A stretch of 64,000 nucleotides of DNA, from contig OZ005607.1 of assembly GCA_963930655.1 (NCBI GenBank), positions 24,932,874-24,996,873 of the forward strand, read 5' to 3'. This document shows, in pieces, positions 10,496 to 22,107 of the stretch (position 1 is the stretch's first letter; the number at the start of each line of letters is the position of its first letter). Both the position numbers and the translations under genes were made by a program. The notes under the pieces were generated by a model. That model searched no databases. It was given only the letters and a program-made list of their open reading frames with translations, and was not told the DNA's origin. This stretch comes from Myrica gale (taxonomy: Eukaryota; Streptophyta; Magnoliopsida; Fagales; Myricaceae).

Positions 10496-12211
10496 AGTTA
10501 ACTTATAGTTAAGATTCTCCTCAGCTTACGTACGATTCTATTTAATATGTCAGAGTTAATAGCCTATATATGAAGAAGACCAAAAAAGGGCAGGGAAAGG
10601 GCCCCTTCTCAAGTGTTTGTGTCAGAAAACCCTGTCTTAGTTTCACCTGGTCATACATTTTAATTCATTTATAGTTTGGTCTGATCCTCCTCGTTTTTCC
10701 CCTTCTTTTAACCTTTTCTTACAAAATTCCAGACACCCTGCATGGGATTCCAAAGGGTACACTATATGTGCACGTGGCTCGGTGTTCCACAAGTTGACAA
10801 AATTACATAACATGTTAAAGCGTTGTCTGAACTTGGCCTGGATAATCATAGGTCAATGGAGCCTAATCTGAGCGTATTCCTTTCCATTTCAGTTTTTCAA
10901 AGTTGTTTTTTGATTTTTTTTGGCTAAAAGGATAATACTATCTTAACTTACTGCTCCAGCTATATGGCATCTCATATTATTTTGGCTAAATACAATTAAT
11001 TTTACAAGATTAGTCAGTGAGAAAACCTCTTAATCTTGACCAAGTAATAATGGCTCTCATAATCTCATTCTAGGTAAATTTACTTCTAATTTTGAGTTCT
11101 TATCTTATAAAGTTATATCGGATTATATTTCTTTATAGGGAAATTTCAATGGGTTCGATTTGAGTCTTGAGAGTAAAAATCTAACACGCAATAACGATCA
11201 TTTCACATAAATCTAACAGGTTCTAACGATCATTTCACATTCAGCTACCGCAGTAATGAATTCCGTCAAGCTGCCGAGATCGAGTTAGTTAGCGCATTTA
11301 CGGCTGAAATCAGCTGATTCATGTTCAGCTCCTACATTTGATCCTAGGCGTCATAACGAGCTCATGACTAACTCGACCTAGCAGTCTGAACTAAGAAGAG
11401 AAAATTTGGCAGTGGCTAAATTCAACGTAGTACATATGTCAAATGAGGACTATGATAATTTCCATCCGTCTATCATGCCTCTCCAGTTATAGGCATTGCT
11501 TTATAGAGCACAAGAAAGTACTGAAGTTAAATCTGAGAGCCAAAATGGATTGGCTGACAAAAGCACAAGCTTCCTGCACAAAGTTATGGTTCCCAATTGA
11601 TGTCATGGTGTCAAGAGAGGGGCTACAGATTGCCCCACATATATCAAATTGACATCAAGGCAGTCAGGATGAGATTTCCCCGGGAGTCTTTCAGCCAGGC
11701 TGAGCAGGAAGCATATAGGTTGACTCTGCTTTGTGCAAATGATGTAAAACAGACCATTACCTTGTGTAACAACCAGCTGCTTTATAACCTTTCGGAAACC
11801 TTGACGTGATGCAAAAATAGTGTCCAAGGGCCAATGTTAGTAAGACCCTTTTTTTCCCTTAGATAAGCAAGTCCTAGCAAACCAATCTGAAATTGAACAA
11901 CAATATGATTATAGGGAACCGAGCATAAAGATGATGACACCACATCAGTCATCAGGGCCAAACCTCTAAGGGGATCCAGCCGTTTGTCCATGCTCAAACA
12001 CTAGCTAACAAGCATAAATGAATTTGAAAATAGGATCGATACCATCGATTATATTAATGTTCCAAACTTCTAATGAAAATACAGTCATCAAACAACAACG
12101 TGAAGTTATCTTATGACTCTGAAAGGAGGAACTAGCAAAGCAGAAATCATATCCAAAGTTAAGATCATAAAACTACAAAATAATAAATTAAAGAAAAGGA
12201 CGAACATGAAG

Positions 12212-14781
12212 TCACCTCCCTCTAGAAACTGCTTCGTCCAATTCCACCTGAGAGGATGGAAACAATTCTATATATCGACTCCCAAGAGTCATTCTATCTT
12301 TGACCATTGCTGCTTTTGAATCTTCTGCACTAGCAAACTCCACAAATGCTTCCCCACTAGGCCTTCCCTCTGAGTTCATTGTAAAATGAACTGCGTCTTC
12401 TGATAAAACGAAATCTTTAAAAAACTCTATTATATCATCCTTGCCAGCAGAAAATGGCAATCCCCTCAAACGCAATATCCCTGTGTGTTCAGCTGAGTCC
12501 TTCCCCTCATCAGAAGATTTAGCCCTTTGGGCCCTTCGGTGTGGTGAATCACCACGAGCATCTGAAACTTCCTTTGCTATTGCCTTATAGTATTCCTGCC
12601 TCTTACTTCGGAAAACCTCTACATATCTCCTGCCCAGGTTCTGCCTATTCCTTTGAAGGGCAAAATCAACTTGAAGGGGATACCCCAAAACACAAAAAGC
12701 TTCCCCGCTGAACTTACCACCGCTATGGACAAAAAGAATATCAACTATGTCCAAACCGTGGAAGAACTCAGCCACATCAGTTTCTGTGCAATCAAATGGA
12801 AGACCACGAAGACGGACAACAGGGAAAGGTGGAGATTGGTTGGCATAGGTATAAGGAGATGGGTTATACATAAAGCTTGAGCCAGGGGGAGGCCCATAGA
12901 AAGAAGATCCTGGATCAACTACCCGCTGACGTTTGGCGCCCATCTCACGCCCATCACCACCATCAGCAAATTTACTGGAGTTTCCGACATTCATGCAGAC
13001 AGCAGGAAAGATAACTTGTCAACAGTACTTAACCAGAAAAAAATTACTTGTCAATAGTACCAACCACTAACAACAAACAAATCAAGGTTACTTTGTTCGA
13101 CTGTACTGCAAATGTACTAAAGTACAAATGGCACTCCAACAACTGCAAAATGGGTGAGAGGCAGCAGCCCCTAATCACAGGGAGCAGTGACTTAAATATT
13201 AACACTAGGAAGAAAAACAGCAAAGAAGACACTTCAACCATAGTACTATTCATTACTATTTCCATATTCTTTGACAAGTTTTAACATCAAATCAAATACA
13301 TGAAGATTCCTCTGTTCTTAGATACATATAAAGGTACAACTGCATCATCACTAATTGGAGATTAAGAAAAAACAGCATTACACTCAAGGACTGATGGTAT
13401 ATAAGTTCAAACTTAGTATTCCATTAAAAGCCACTATTTCAATGTTTTACAACCATTTGCATTAAAAGCTGATCAATGATGATCATAGCTTTCATACATA
13501 AGTTCAACATGAATTCAATTATTTAAGTGTTGCCTAATCAAATTCATTAACAACCATTTTCCATTCCTTTGACTAGTCTTCCTGAGAACCAAATAAAGCT
13601 TCAATGTTTCAATTGTACAACACTTTTAACAACTCCCTCAAAACTCAGGAATTTAGAGTTCTCCCAGGCACCAACTAATTCCTAGCTCACCTTGCACATA
13701 TTAATTGCGCCAAAGGTGGTCTGAGTATTTGTAAGGATATCTGTGCCTGCTAACCTAGCTTTTGCATTAAATTACAATCATACACTTCTCTGAGTTTGTG
13801 ATTGAGCTGGCTACTGCTGAGAAGGAAGCTAATTTGTTAACTCGGTTTTTGTCCTTGGTGTGTATTCCTTGGAGAGTTTAGTCTATCTGGATTTGTTATT
13901 TCGGACATCAGATTGGTGACTGCACAATTTTATTTTGGTGAAATTAAGCAAAAACATATGGGTTGAGGACATATTAATACCAGGCTATACTTCCTAAATT
14001 GTTTGCTTCCTTCGTATTAACATTTCTAAAAGCAAGAAAAAATAAATCCCAAAGCCAGAAGACAGCATATATTTGGTATAAAACATCATAAATATATTGT
14101 AGGTTCAAGTTACACATCGTGCAACTTCCATAGCTTTGCACTGGATAACGAGCCCACGGTCCAACTACTTGCCCTAAACATGTCTATCAATGCTTCCCAG
14201 ACATCATGATAATTAGAGATTCAGAACCATTTCATCTAGAAGAATTCCAAAATTAGGACTTTTCATATCTTCTTAAAACTACTACATACGTGTCAGATTT
14301 CACTGTACATAACATCCAATCAGCCGAAACTGGTGTACACAATAGAAGTCTACAGGAAATGCGATTCAACGGCGGGGCTTAGCATAATAGTCATTCATTA
14401 TGAAGCTACTGAATGGAGTAACGGGGAGTAACTCAAACTAAGTCCCTGGGTATGTGATAAAAGTAGCTAAAATTTCATCAATGGCCAAATTCTTTTACAT
14501 CATTTTTCAGTTTGAACAGAAATTCAATCAAAATTACTCAAATAACTGTATGATATATTTAGTAACACAAAATTCACTTGAGGAGATTAATTTACGAAAC
14601 CAGCTCTAACAAAAAATTTATTAAGGCAATAAGGATGATACTAAGCCGCCAAACATAGAAACAATAGGATAGTTCACAAGAATCTAAAGCTAAATCAGAG
14701 AAGAAAGAAGAAAATAGCAAAAGACAAGAAATTCGATTAACAAGCTTTAAGGACAAAAGTCTCTTACCCTCTGTAAAACAT
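12212..14781 (-). CDS. hnRNP H/F-like RNA-binding protein with two RRMs
   Basis: Two coding exons are inferred: 14781-14768 (14 nt, MFYR plus two bases) and 12974-12212, giving 258 aa. The donor GG/GTAAGAG and acceptor TCCAG join in frame to read MFYRGKFADGGDGREMGAKR, as in plant homologues of Arabidopsis At5g66010/At3g20890. The ATG inside exon 2 (12994) would replace this start with MNVGNSS and is less likely. RRM1 (about 57-128) has the quasi-RNP signature VVRLRGLPF and GEAFCVLG. RRM2 (about 170-243) has ILRLRGLPF and GEAFVEF. A basic Ser/Arg linker separates them. Such qRRM proteins bind G-rich RNA and act in nuclear pre-mRNA processing. This is inferred from family knowledge. The leader continues upstream of 14781 within the same first exon. 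Confidence 0.9.
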
Positions 14782-15179
14782 GTGTTTGAAAATATTCGCA
14801 GCACAGCAAAACGCAGTTGGATCGTTTACCCCTTCATGCACTTCGAAGTCCGTGTGTGAGAGTTTGGGAGGTTGAAGAAAATGGGGGGACGCTTTATACA
14901 CCTAGATGGAAATCTTTCGGGAAACGCGTAGGGGAATGGTCCGAATGGATGACTTAAACGATGTCGTTTCTATACTGAGCCATTCTCTCTTGTTCTCAAT
15001 GGTGGCAGATTTGGGCTTAGGCTAATCTGTGGCCCGGACAATTTGCTGAAGTTTGGACCGGCAATTTGAAAATGGAGCCCAATGTTTGCCTATTGGTGGG
15101 CTGTACCTTTGAGCAGGCCACTCTTTAAGATCAAAACTAAAGGGCCCAACAAAAAAATCTGATTGTTGGGAGGATTTAA

Positions 15180-15379
15180 GGCTGCGTTTGCCAACCTAAA
15201 AATTTCTAACATTTTATCTCTCTCCTAATAAAATACTTCAATATAATCTCTCTCTCTCCCATAAAAAAATATAAAAAATTACAAAAACTATAAAAAAATT
15301 ACCTCTCTCTTCACCTTTTCACTAAACCCAATACCAACACATATTCTCATACCCAACATTTTACAACACAAACACAACC
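15180..15379. mobile_element. Tourist-like MITE, about 200 bp
   Basis: Begins GGCTGCGTTTG and ends CAAACACAACC, an imperfect terminal inverted repeat (GGYTGYGTTTG), flanked on both sides by TAA, the target typical of PIF/Harbinger MITEs. The interior has long CTCTCTCT and AAAAAAT tracts. A close relative lies at 55835-56024 (roughly 90% identical by eye over the shared part). Confidence 0.65.
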
Positions 15380-15507
15380 TAAGGGGGCGGCCCCATGATT
15401 TTGCCCCGAGCAAGAAGATATTGGTCGCGATTAGAAAAAAAGAAGAAGTAGATATTGTAGATATTGGTGGAAATTGAACCTTTATTATTCTCCTAATAGA
15501 AATATTA

Positions 15508-15718
15508 TTGGGGCGTTTGTTCCCCAATTTTTTCACTCCCTAATTTTTCTAAACAATTATAAAATAATCTCTCTCCTCATTAAATTATAAAATAATATTA
15601 TATTATTCAATTAAATCTTCTCTCTCCCTACTTTTCCATAAAATACTATATTTTTTCACAAACTCCAATACCCAAAATTTCCAAAACCCCAATATTTTCA
15701 CAAATAAACACACTCATG
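15508..15718. mobile_element. Second MITE of similar type
   Basis: Starts near GGGGCGTTTGTTCCCC and ends near CAAATAAACACACTC, giving diverged inverted ends of the GTTTG type around an AT- and CT-rich middle. It belongs to the same broad group as 15180-15379 but is not a close copy. Target duplication is unclear. Confidence 0.45.
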
Positions 15719-16244
15719 TGTCTATACATATGAGTTGGTAGTGTCGTAGAACTAATTACTTTTACTGCCAAATTGTTGTTATTTCACTATTTATTAGTTA
15801 GGTTAATTTAATCTTTTATCGGATCAGAATCTTTTATAATTTTTTATTTGAATTCTACGTATAATTCAAAGAATAGATTCACAATGTAGAATACACATTA
15901 TCTAAAATTTTACAGTATCAATATTAATAGGTGTATGAATCATATTTATGTCTATCACGTTTCAAATGTAGATTATGAATATTAATATATTCAATGAGAA
16001 ATCGATTTACTTCAGAGAGATCTGAATATGCTAAGAATGATGAGTGTTGTTTTCTTGCCCCCTTTTGGCCAAATATTGGAAGCAGTTTATGTTATTTAAA
16101 TTATTATTGTGATTACTTACCAAAAAAAATAGTATTGATATTGCTGCTTTCCCGCGAAATGTGGACCTGAAATCCCATGGAATTCCCTGTAACTTTAAGC
16201 CTCCAAAAAGCCCCTCTCACACCCAGACAAAACAACCCAAAGGA

Positions 16245-18891
16245 ATGGAATTCAATCATCAAGCACCACACCAAGCTCAAAGACGACCAAGCCGTCTTTG
16301 CCTCGTCCTCAAGGCGTGCTCGAGGTTAAATGCCGTCGAGACTGGCAAGAGCATTCATTCGAGCATTCTGTGTCGGAACCGCTCTGGTTGATTTCTATTG
16401 CAAGTGCGGGTTGATCGAAGAAGCCCGTAAAGTATTCGACGGAATGTATCAGAAAGATGTGGTTTCGTGGAACGCTTTAATTTCAGGGTACGTGGGGTGC
16501 TGTTATTATGAGGAGGCGGTTTCATTGTTTAGGGAGATGGAAAGGGAGGGTTTGAAACCCAATTCACGTACTTTGGTAGCATTGCTTTTGGCGGGCAGGA
16601 ATGTTTTGGAATTAAGGCTGGGACAGGAGATACATGGTTATTGTTTGAGGAATGGACTTATTGATTTGGATCCTCATGTGGGTACTGCTTTGCTTGGGTT
16701 TTATTCAAGATTTGATGTTGGAATTTCGCGTCTTTTGTTTGAAGTGATGGCTCTGAAGAGCACTGTGAGCTGGAATGCAATGATTAATGGGTACGTTGAT
16801 GCTGGGGATTGCATGAAAGCTTTTAAGCTTTTTGTGTCAATGCTCAATGAGGGGGTTCATTTTGATTGTGTTACAATGTTGGTGGTTATCCAAGCCTGTG
16901 CAGGATTTGGATATCTCGAACTAGGCATGCAGATCCATCAAATGGCTATTAAGTTGAAATATATCAATGATTTGTTCATAGTTGATGCATTGCTTAATAT
17001 GTACAGTGAAAGTGAAACTTTAGAGTCATCCTGGAAGTTGTTCAATATCCCTCATGTTACAATGTGGAATTCTATGATATCTGCCTTTATGGACTTCGTC
17101 TGTTTTGAGGAAGCCCTATGTCTGTTTGTAATATGAGAACCAAAGGCGTCAGAGAAGATGAGCGAACAATTGTTGTTAGGTTGACTTCGTGTGCACAGTT
17201 AACTGATGGCTTGCGAAAGGGTAAAAGTTTACATGCTCATGCAACCAAGAGAGGGATAAAGATGGATGTTTCTCTAGGAAATGCATTACTGTATCTGTAT
17301 TCAGAGTTAAATTGTGTGGAAGCTGTTCAGAAAGTTTTTCACAAGTTGAGAGGTTCTGATATAATCTCATGGAATACTTTGATAATGGCATTGGCCCATA
17401 ACAAATTGAGGAGTGAGGCGTGGACATTCTTTGGGATGATGCGAGAATCAGTATTCCACCCTAACTCATACACAATATTAGCTGTCCTTGCTACTTGTGA
17501 AGATGAAACTTGTCTGAAAATTGGCCAATCAATTCATGGTTTTGTGGTGAAACATGAAATTGAAGTAAATTTATCTTTGAGTACTGCACTTACAGATATG
17601 TACATGAAATGCAGTGATGAAGCATCAGCTAGAACTTTATTTGAGGGCTGTCCAAATAGAGATTTGATCTCATGGAATGCGATGACTGCCAGTTACATCA
17701 ATGAAAACCAAGCTCAACAAGCTCTGTTACTTTTTGAACGTATGATTAGGGAGGTGGAACCAAACAGTGTGACCATTATAAATGCTTTCTCATCATGTAC
17801 AGACCTTGTAAATCTACCTCTAGGCCAATCCTTGCAGGCTTATGTAATGAGGAGGGATTCCTATTTCAGTTTCAATCTGTCCCTTGCAAATGCTTTCGTA
17901 ATGATGTATGCAAGATGTGGTAGCATGCAAAGTGCTGAATATAGCTTTGGAACTTTGCTGAGGAAAAATACAACTTCATGGAATGCCTTGATAATGGGCT
18001 ATCGTATGCATGGTCGCGGATATGATGCTATGCTTTGCTTCTTGTAAATGTTAGAAGAAGGTTACCAACCAAATGGAGTAACTTTTTTATCTGTTATGTC
18101 TGCCTGTAGCCATTCAGGTTTGATAGAGACGGGATTGGAGCTTTTTCATTCCATGGTTCAAGATTTTAAGATAAAACCCGAGCTTAGTCATTATGGTTGT
18201 GTGGTTGATCTGTTTGGTCGTGGAGGCCGCTTAGATGAAGCTAGGGATTTTATCGAATCAATGCCCATGAAACCAGATGCATCAGTGTGGAGAGCTTTGC
18301 TCAGTGCGTGTCGTGTTACTTTTAATGCTGAGCCAGCTGAACACGTTTTTGAAAAACTTGTGGAATTAGAACCCATGAACCCGGGGAATTATGTTTTGAT
18401 ATCAAACATCTATGCTGCAGCAGGTCGGTGGTTGGAGGTTAGAGAAATAAGAACATGGCTCAGACAGAAGGGTTTAAATAAGCCTCCAGGATTTAGTTGG
18501 ATTGTTGTTAGAAGTCAGCTCCACTATTTTATTGCTGGAGACACATCCCACCCTCAATCAGAGAAACTTTATGCAAATTTAAATTCTTTGTTGTCCTTGA
18601 TCAAAGAAAATGGATATGTTCCTGATATGTGTGATTTCACATGATGAAGGCGAATATGGTTGAAAGCCAGAGGCTGTTCAGCCATGGTCAGAATTGCATT
18701 GGGGCCGATCAATTTTTTAGGGGTCTGACCCCAATTATGATCGCAAAGACATCAAGGAAATGTGTTGACTGCCACGAATTTAAGTAAATATGGTTGCTGA
18801 TACTGGTGAGAGCTCAGGAATGAAACAGTTCCCAGGGATGAAATCGTTTTGATTTGGTAAGGGTCTCTGTTCTTGCATGGGACATTGCTGG
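16245..18891 (+). pseudogene. Decayed DYW-class pentatricopeptide repeat (PPR) gene
   Basis: The conceptual protein is a PLS-type PPR of about 850 residues. Such proteins bind organellar RNA and the DYW domain performs C-to-U editing. Tandem repeats are plain (GTALVDFYCKCGLIEEARKV, VSWNALISGY, GNALLYLYSE, ISWNTLIMAL, NAFVMMYARCGSMQSAE), followed by E motifs (DASVWRALLSACR, GNYVLISNIYAAAG, GFSWIVVRSQLHYF). The frame changes near 16365 and near 17128, an in-frame TAA lies at 18045-18047, and the frame changes again near 18640-18655. After that the DYW region survives only in pieces: QRLFSHGQN, PIMIAKTSRKCVDCHEF (stop at 18783) and FGKGLCSCMGHCW, where CSC..D.W is the normal end. The ATG at 16245 is the first in frame. 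With at least five lesions this is a non-functional gene, though the repeats are still well preserved, so loss is not ancient. Confidence 0.85.
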
Positions 18892-21800
18892 AACACTTTG
18901 ATATTCCTATAAGCTTGGAAGGACTTTGAGCTCAACCTGAGTTATGGGAAAGAGTAAGCAATTCGCTAACCGTCCAACTTAATTGTACATGATCACAGGT
19001 TGGCATAGGAAACTGTATAGAAATACTGACCCCTTGATGGTAGTAGTGCACCTACCGCCATTTTCTGTGTATCTCCATCCTTAGTGTTTTCTTTTAGTTA
19101 CCCGTACGTTTGTACATAAATTTTCAGTAATCTTTATGCGACCTTTTTTCTTTTACATTCGTCCTCAGAGTACTCAGGAATTATCATGAATAATGGAAAT
19201 CTGAATCCAATAATTCTCCTCTTATTAAATTCTTCTGTCAATCTTACCAGAATATTCCAATCACTACTTGTTTTCCAATTTTTCACCATTTAGTAGCAGA
19301 AGGTCTAGCCATCAATGTTTACTTGTTATCAGGCGTTCCTTGAAAACCCTTTTGCTTTGGGGTGAAGCTATGCCCTGATGACATCCTTGTCCTTCAAATT
19401 ATCTGTCAGCAAGCCAGGTTGGTAATTTTGGGCACCTTTTATTTTTAGAAAAATGCTCTCTCTCTCTCTCTCCGAGTTAAATGCCCTTGTCTAGTATCTA
19501 CAATCAGATTCGCATTTAAGCTTGAGAAACGAACTTTTATAATACCCCTTTTTTTCCCTCAGCAACAGTAGCCCCCATTTGTGATTCCTTCGTAATGCCC
19601 TTTTCTCTCTCTCTCTCTCCAACATTCTTTTCATATGCACTCCAGCTGTGTTTCTCTCTCAATTTTTTTTTATTTGATATGATATTATTATGATATTAGA
19701 AATTCCATTTTTATATGAGATATTGTCAATATCTCAATATTTAAATTTAAAGGTAAAAATATTTGTCCTATCATGTTTGTAAGTTCTCTTCAGAGAACTT
19801 TTAATTTGTACTTTATATGCATTCATAATACAAAATACAGTCATAAAGAGCTTCTACTATTGATATAGATATTTCCAACCGAACCACTTAAATTTTTATC
19901 TCTCTTATTATTTTTCTTTCTCTATATTATCCTTGAACTATGCACTGCTTTTTCTTTCTTTCATTTTGAAAGGTTATTGGGAGGATTTGCTAATTTAGTT
20001 CTATATAACATAAGACAAAGATAAGCGGTGGCCTGTTGGGCCGTTTGTTTTTGGCTTTTCCTCGGTACTCAAATTAAATATTAATAAAAAAAATTAAATT
20101 GATATAAATTGATATCTTAACATATTAAATTATGAAATCGGTCTCTTGATTAGACCTTTTTTATATGAATTGAGAAAACATAAACATGTGGTCGGTTTGA
20201 CATGACCATTTACTAAAATCTCAAGCTTTGTTTAGCTTAAACTTTCAATGAAAACTACGTACCACTTAGAAAAGATCAAGTTGAAAAGTCATAGTAGCTT
20301 ATGGTCGTAGCTTGGAGTCATCCTATGGCAAGCACTAGTGGCGTCCCTTTACCCTTCCTTCAGCTTCAAACCTACGGCTTCTCAGAAGGTCAATTGTTTT
20401 AATTTTGAAGCAATAGCGACTTGGAATAATTCCGATGAAATGACCAATTTTTCAAGTTTTCTTACCTCCTCGTCAAATAGGTGGATTTAAGAGCTTAATT
20501 AGGATCTAATTATTTGGATTAAATTACTAAAAAAATAGGTGTTGAATGATTGAATCAATCAAACTTCTAGAGCCATTTGACTCTATCAAAGCTCAGCTGA
20601 TACATGTATTAATTATAATTTTCATACAATTATAGTTCATATAAACAAAATATTATTTTATTGAAGCCAGCAATTAGATTAAGAAAGAGCCAAGTCTAAT
20701 TTACTTCGTCAAATTTCTAAGCTTCCCCCCATTCATCGTAATCCTCTTTTCAAAATGCCTGTCAACTTCAGCATTCAACTCCATAAGAAATCTTACACCA
20801 CAACCATTGTGATGGGGGAGACAAGAAGTTCAATCGCCTAAAATATCAGATTCGTCCCCACTAGGGATTGATTCCACCTCCAAACATCAAACAATTTGCC
20901 CATCAAATGGATTACACCTTGATATTCAGGAAATTTATATCCAGAGTAGCCATTATTCTTCCCAATGTTTTTTCTACCCAAAGTTTTTTCTGACCATTTT
21001 TCTGTATTTTTTCAAGCATAATATTAGAGTAAGGTTTTGCATGTTTCTTAAAACATGGTATCAAAGCTTCTGAGGATATTAATATTATCAGCAAACCCAA
21101 TAGAAAAGTATCTGGAAGATGCCCTACATAACATCAGAAAATGTAGAACAAGTTCTCCATCCACTCCAAAAAAAAGACCCAACAACTAGAGGGATTAGTG
21201 GGGTAGCATCATTATCTGGTACTTGACACCTTAAAGCCCCCCATAACCACAAAAAGTAGGTTCCACGTCACATCTCATCTTCACGGGATTATAAATTCCT
21301 CATCCCCACACCTGATCTTCTCGAAAAAGACTGAAAAGAATCCAAATAAAAATACTTTCCACCTCCCCAATCAAACATCCCACCCCACCATCCCACTACT
21401 GGTATCCAACTCATCGCAGATTCCCATGCTTTCAGATACAGAAACAAACAAATGAAAAGGAGAGAAGAAAAAGTAAAATGCAGTGGCAAACAGAAAAGAG
21501 TAGCAATTAAACGAAAAAGATATTGGGATACCAATTTTGACGATGATAAAAAAGCTAATTTAACGTTACATCATCAAAGAACCAAATGCACATCCTGTCA
21601 CTATCTGCTTCCAAGATAATTCATCCACATAGAGAATACATCAGCAACACCATTTTTCTTCTTTCTTTAATTGTTCTTGTCTCCCAACAACGACATTGTC
21701 AAAGCATAAAAAACACTATGCAAGAAAAAAAGAATTCCCCCTCAACCCCATTACAAAATGTAATAACGTGCGAGAAAAGGAATAAAAGAAAAGTGGGGCA

Positions 21801-22107
21801 TCAACCCCGACGCCTTCGGTAATCTACAATAAAGACAATAAATTAAGAGGAAAAAAAAGACCTTGGGAAGAAAATTACCTAACCTGGGCTGGGTCTTTGC
21901 AAAATAACCCGGTTAAGGTTTCTCATCCCTTCGTTACTTCTGTAATACAATAAATGGAGAAATGAATAACCTTTACCCCAACTTTGTCCTTCCTTTCCCT
22001 TCAATTGTAGCTGTAACCTGCTTTCCTCCCAACTTACCAACCAACTAAAAGAATTAATAATTCGCTGTTACCTAATGCAAGCACAGTAAAAAATCATTTC
22101 ATTTTCA
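18892..22107. other. Intergenic region and CCCH 3' flank
   Basis: No gene is recognised. Contents include CT microsatellite-like runs near 19460-19480 and 19600-19620, AT-rich sequence, and unassigned open frames (20912-21100, 21289-21534, 21586-21822). The last few hundred bases before 22108 should contain the 3' untranslated region of the CCCH gene on the minus strand. Confidence 0.55.

Larger units (their letters stand above)
9048..12211. other. SMR upstream region and hnRNP 3' flank
   Basis: No protein gene is supported. The part nearest 9048 must hold the SMR leader and promoter. A diverged duplicated block is listed separately (9793-9870 and 10430-10495). Two copies of TAACGATCATTTCACAT lie about 33 bp apart near 11190-11240. 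On the minus strand 11600-12211 could be 3' untranslated sequence of the hnRNP gene. It has an acceptor-like CAATTTCAG near 11885-11895, so a 3'-UTR intron is possible but unproven. The open frames here have no recognised domain. Confidence 0.5.
14782..16244. other. Intergenic region between divergent hnRNP gene and PPR pseudogene
   Basis: The first 100 bases or so carry the hnRNP leader and promoter, transcribed to the left. The remainder is AT-rich and contains two MITE copies listed separately. There is no gene. Confidence 0.6.

Noticed and set aside
16161-18644. Reading the four PPR frames as separate functional genes
   Set aside because: They are consecutive parts of one PPR protein in shifted frames, with the first and last parts damaged; a single pseudogene explains all.
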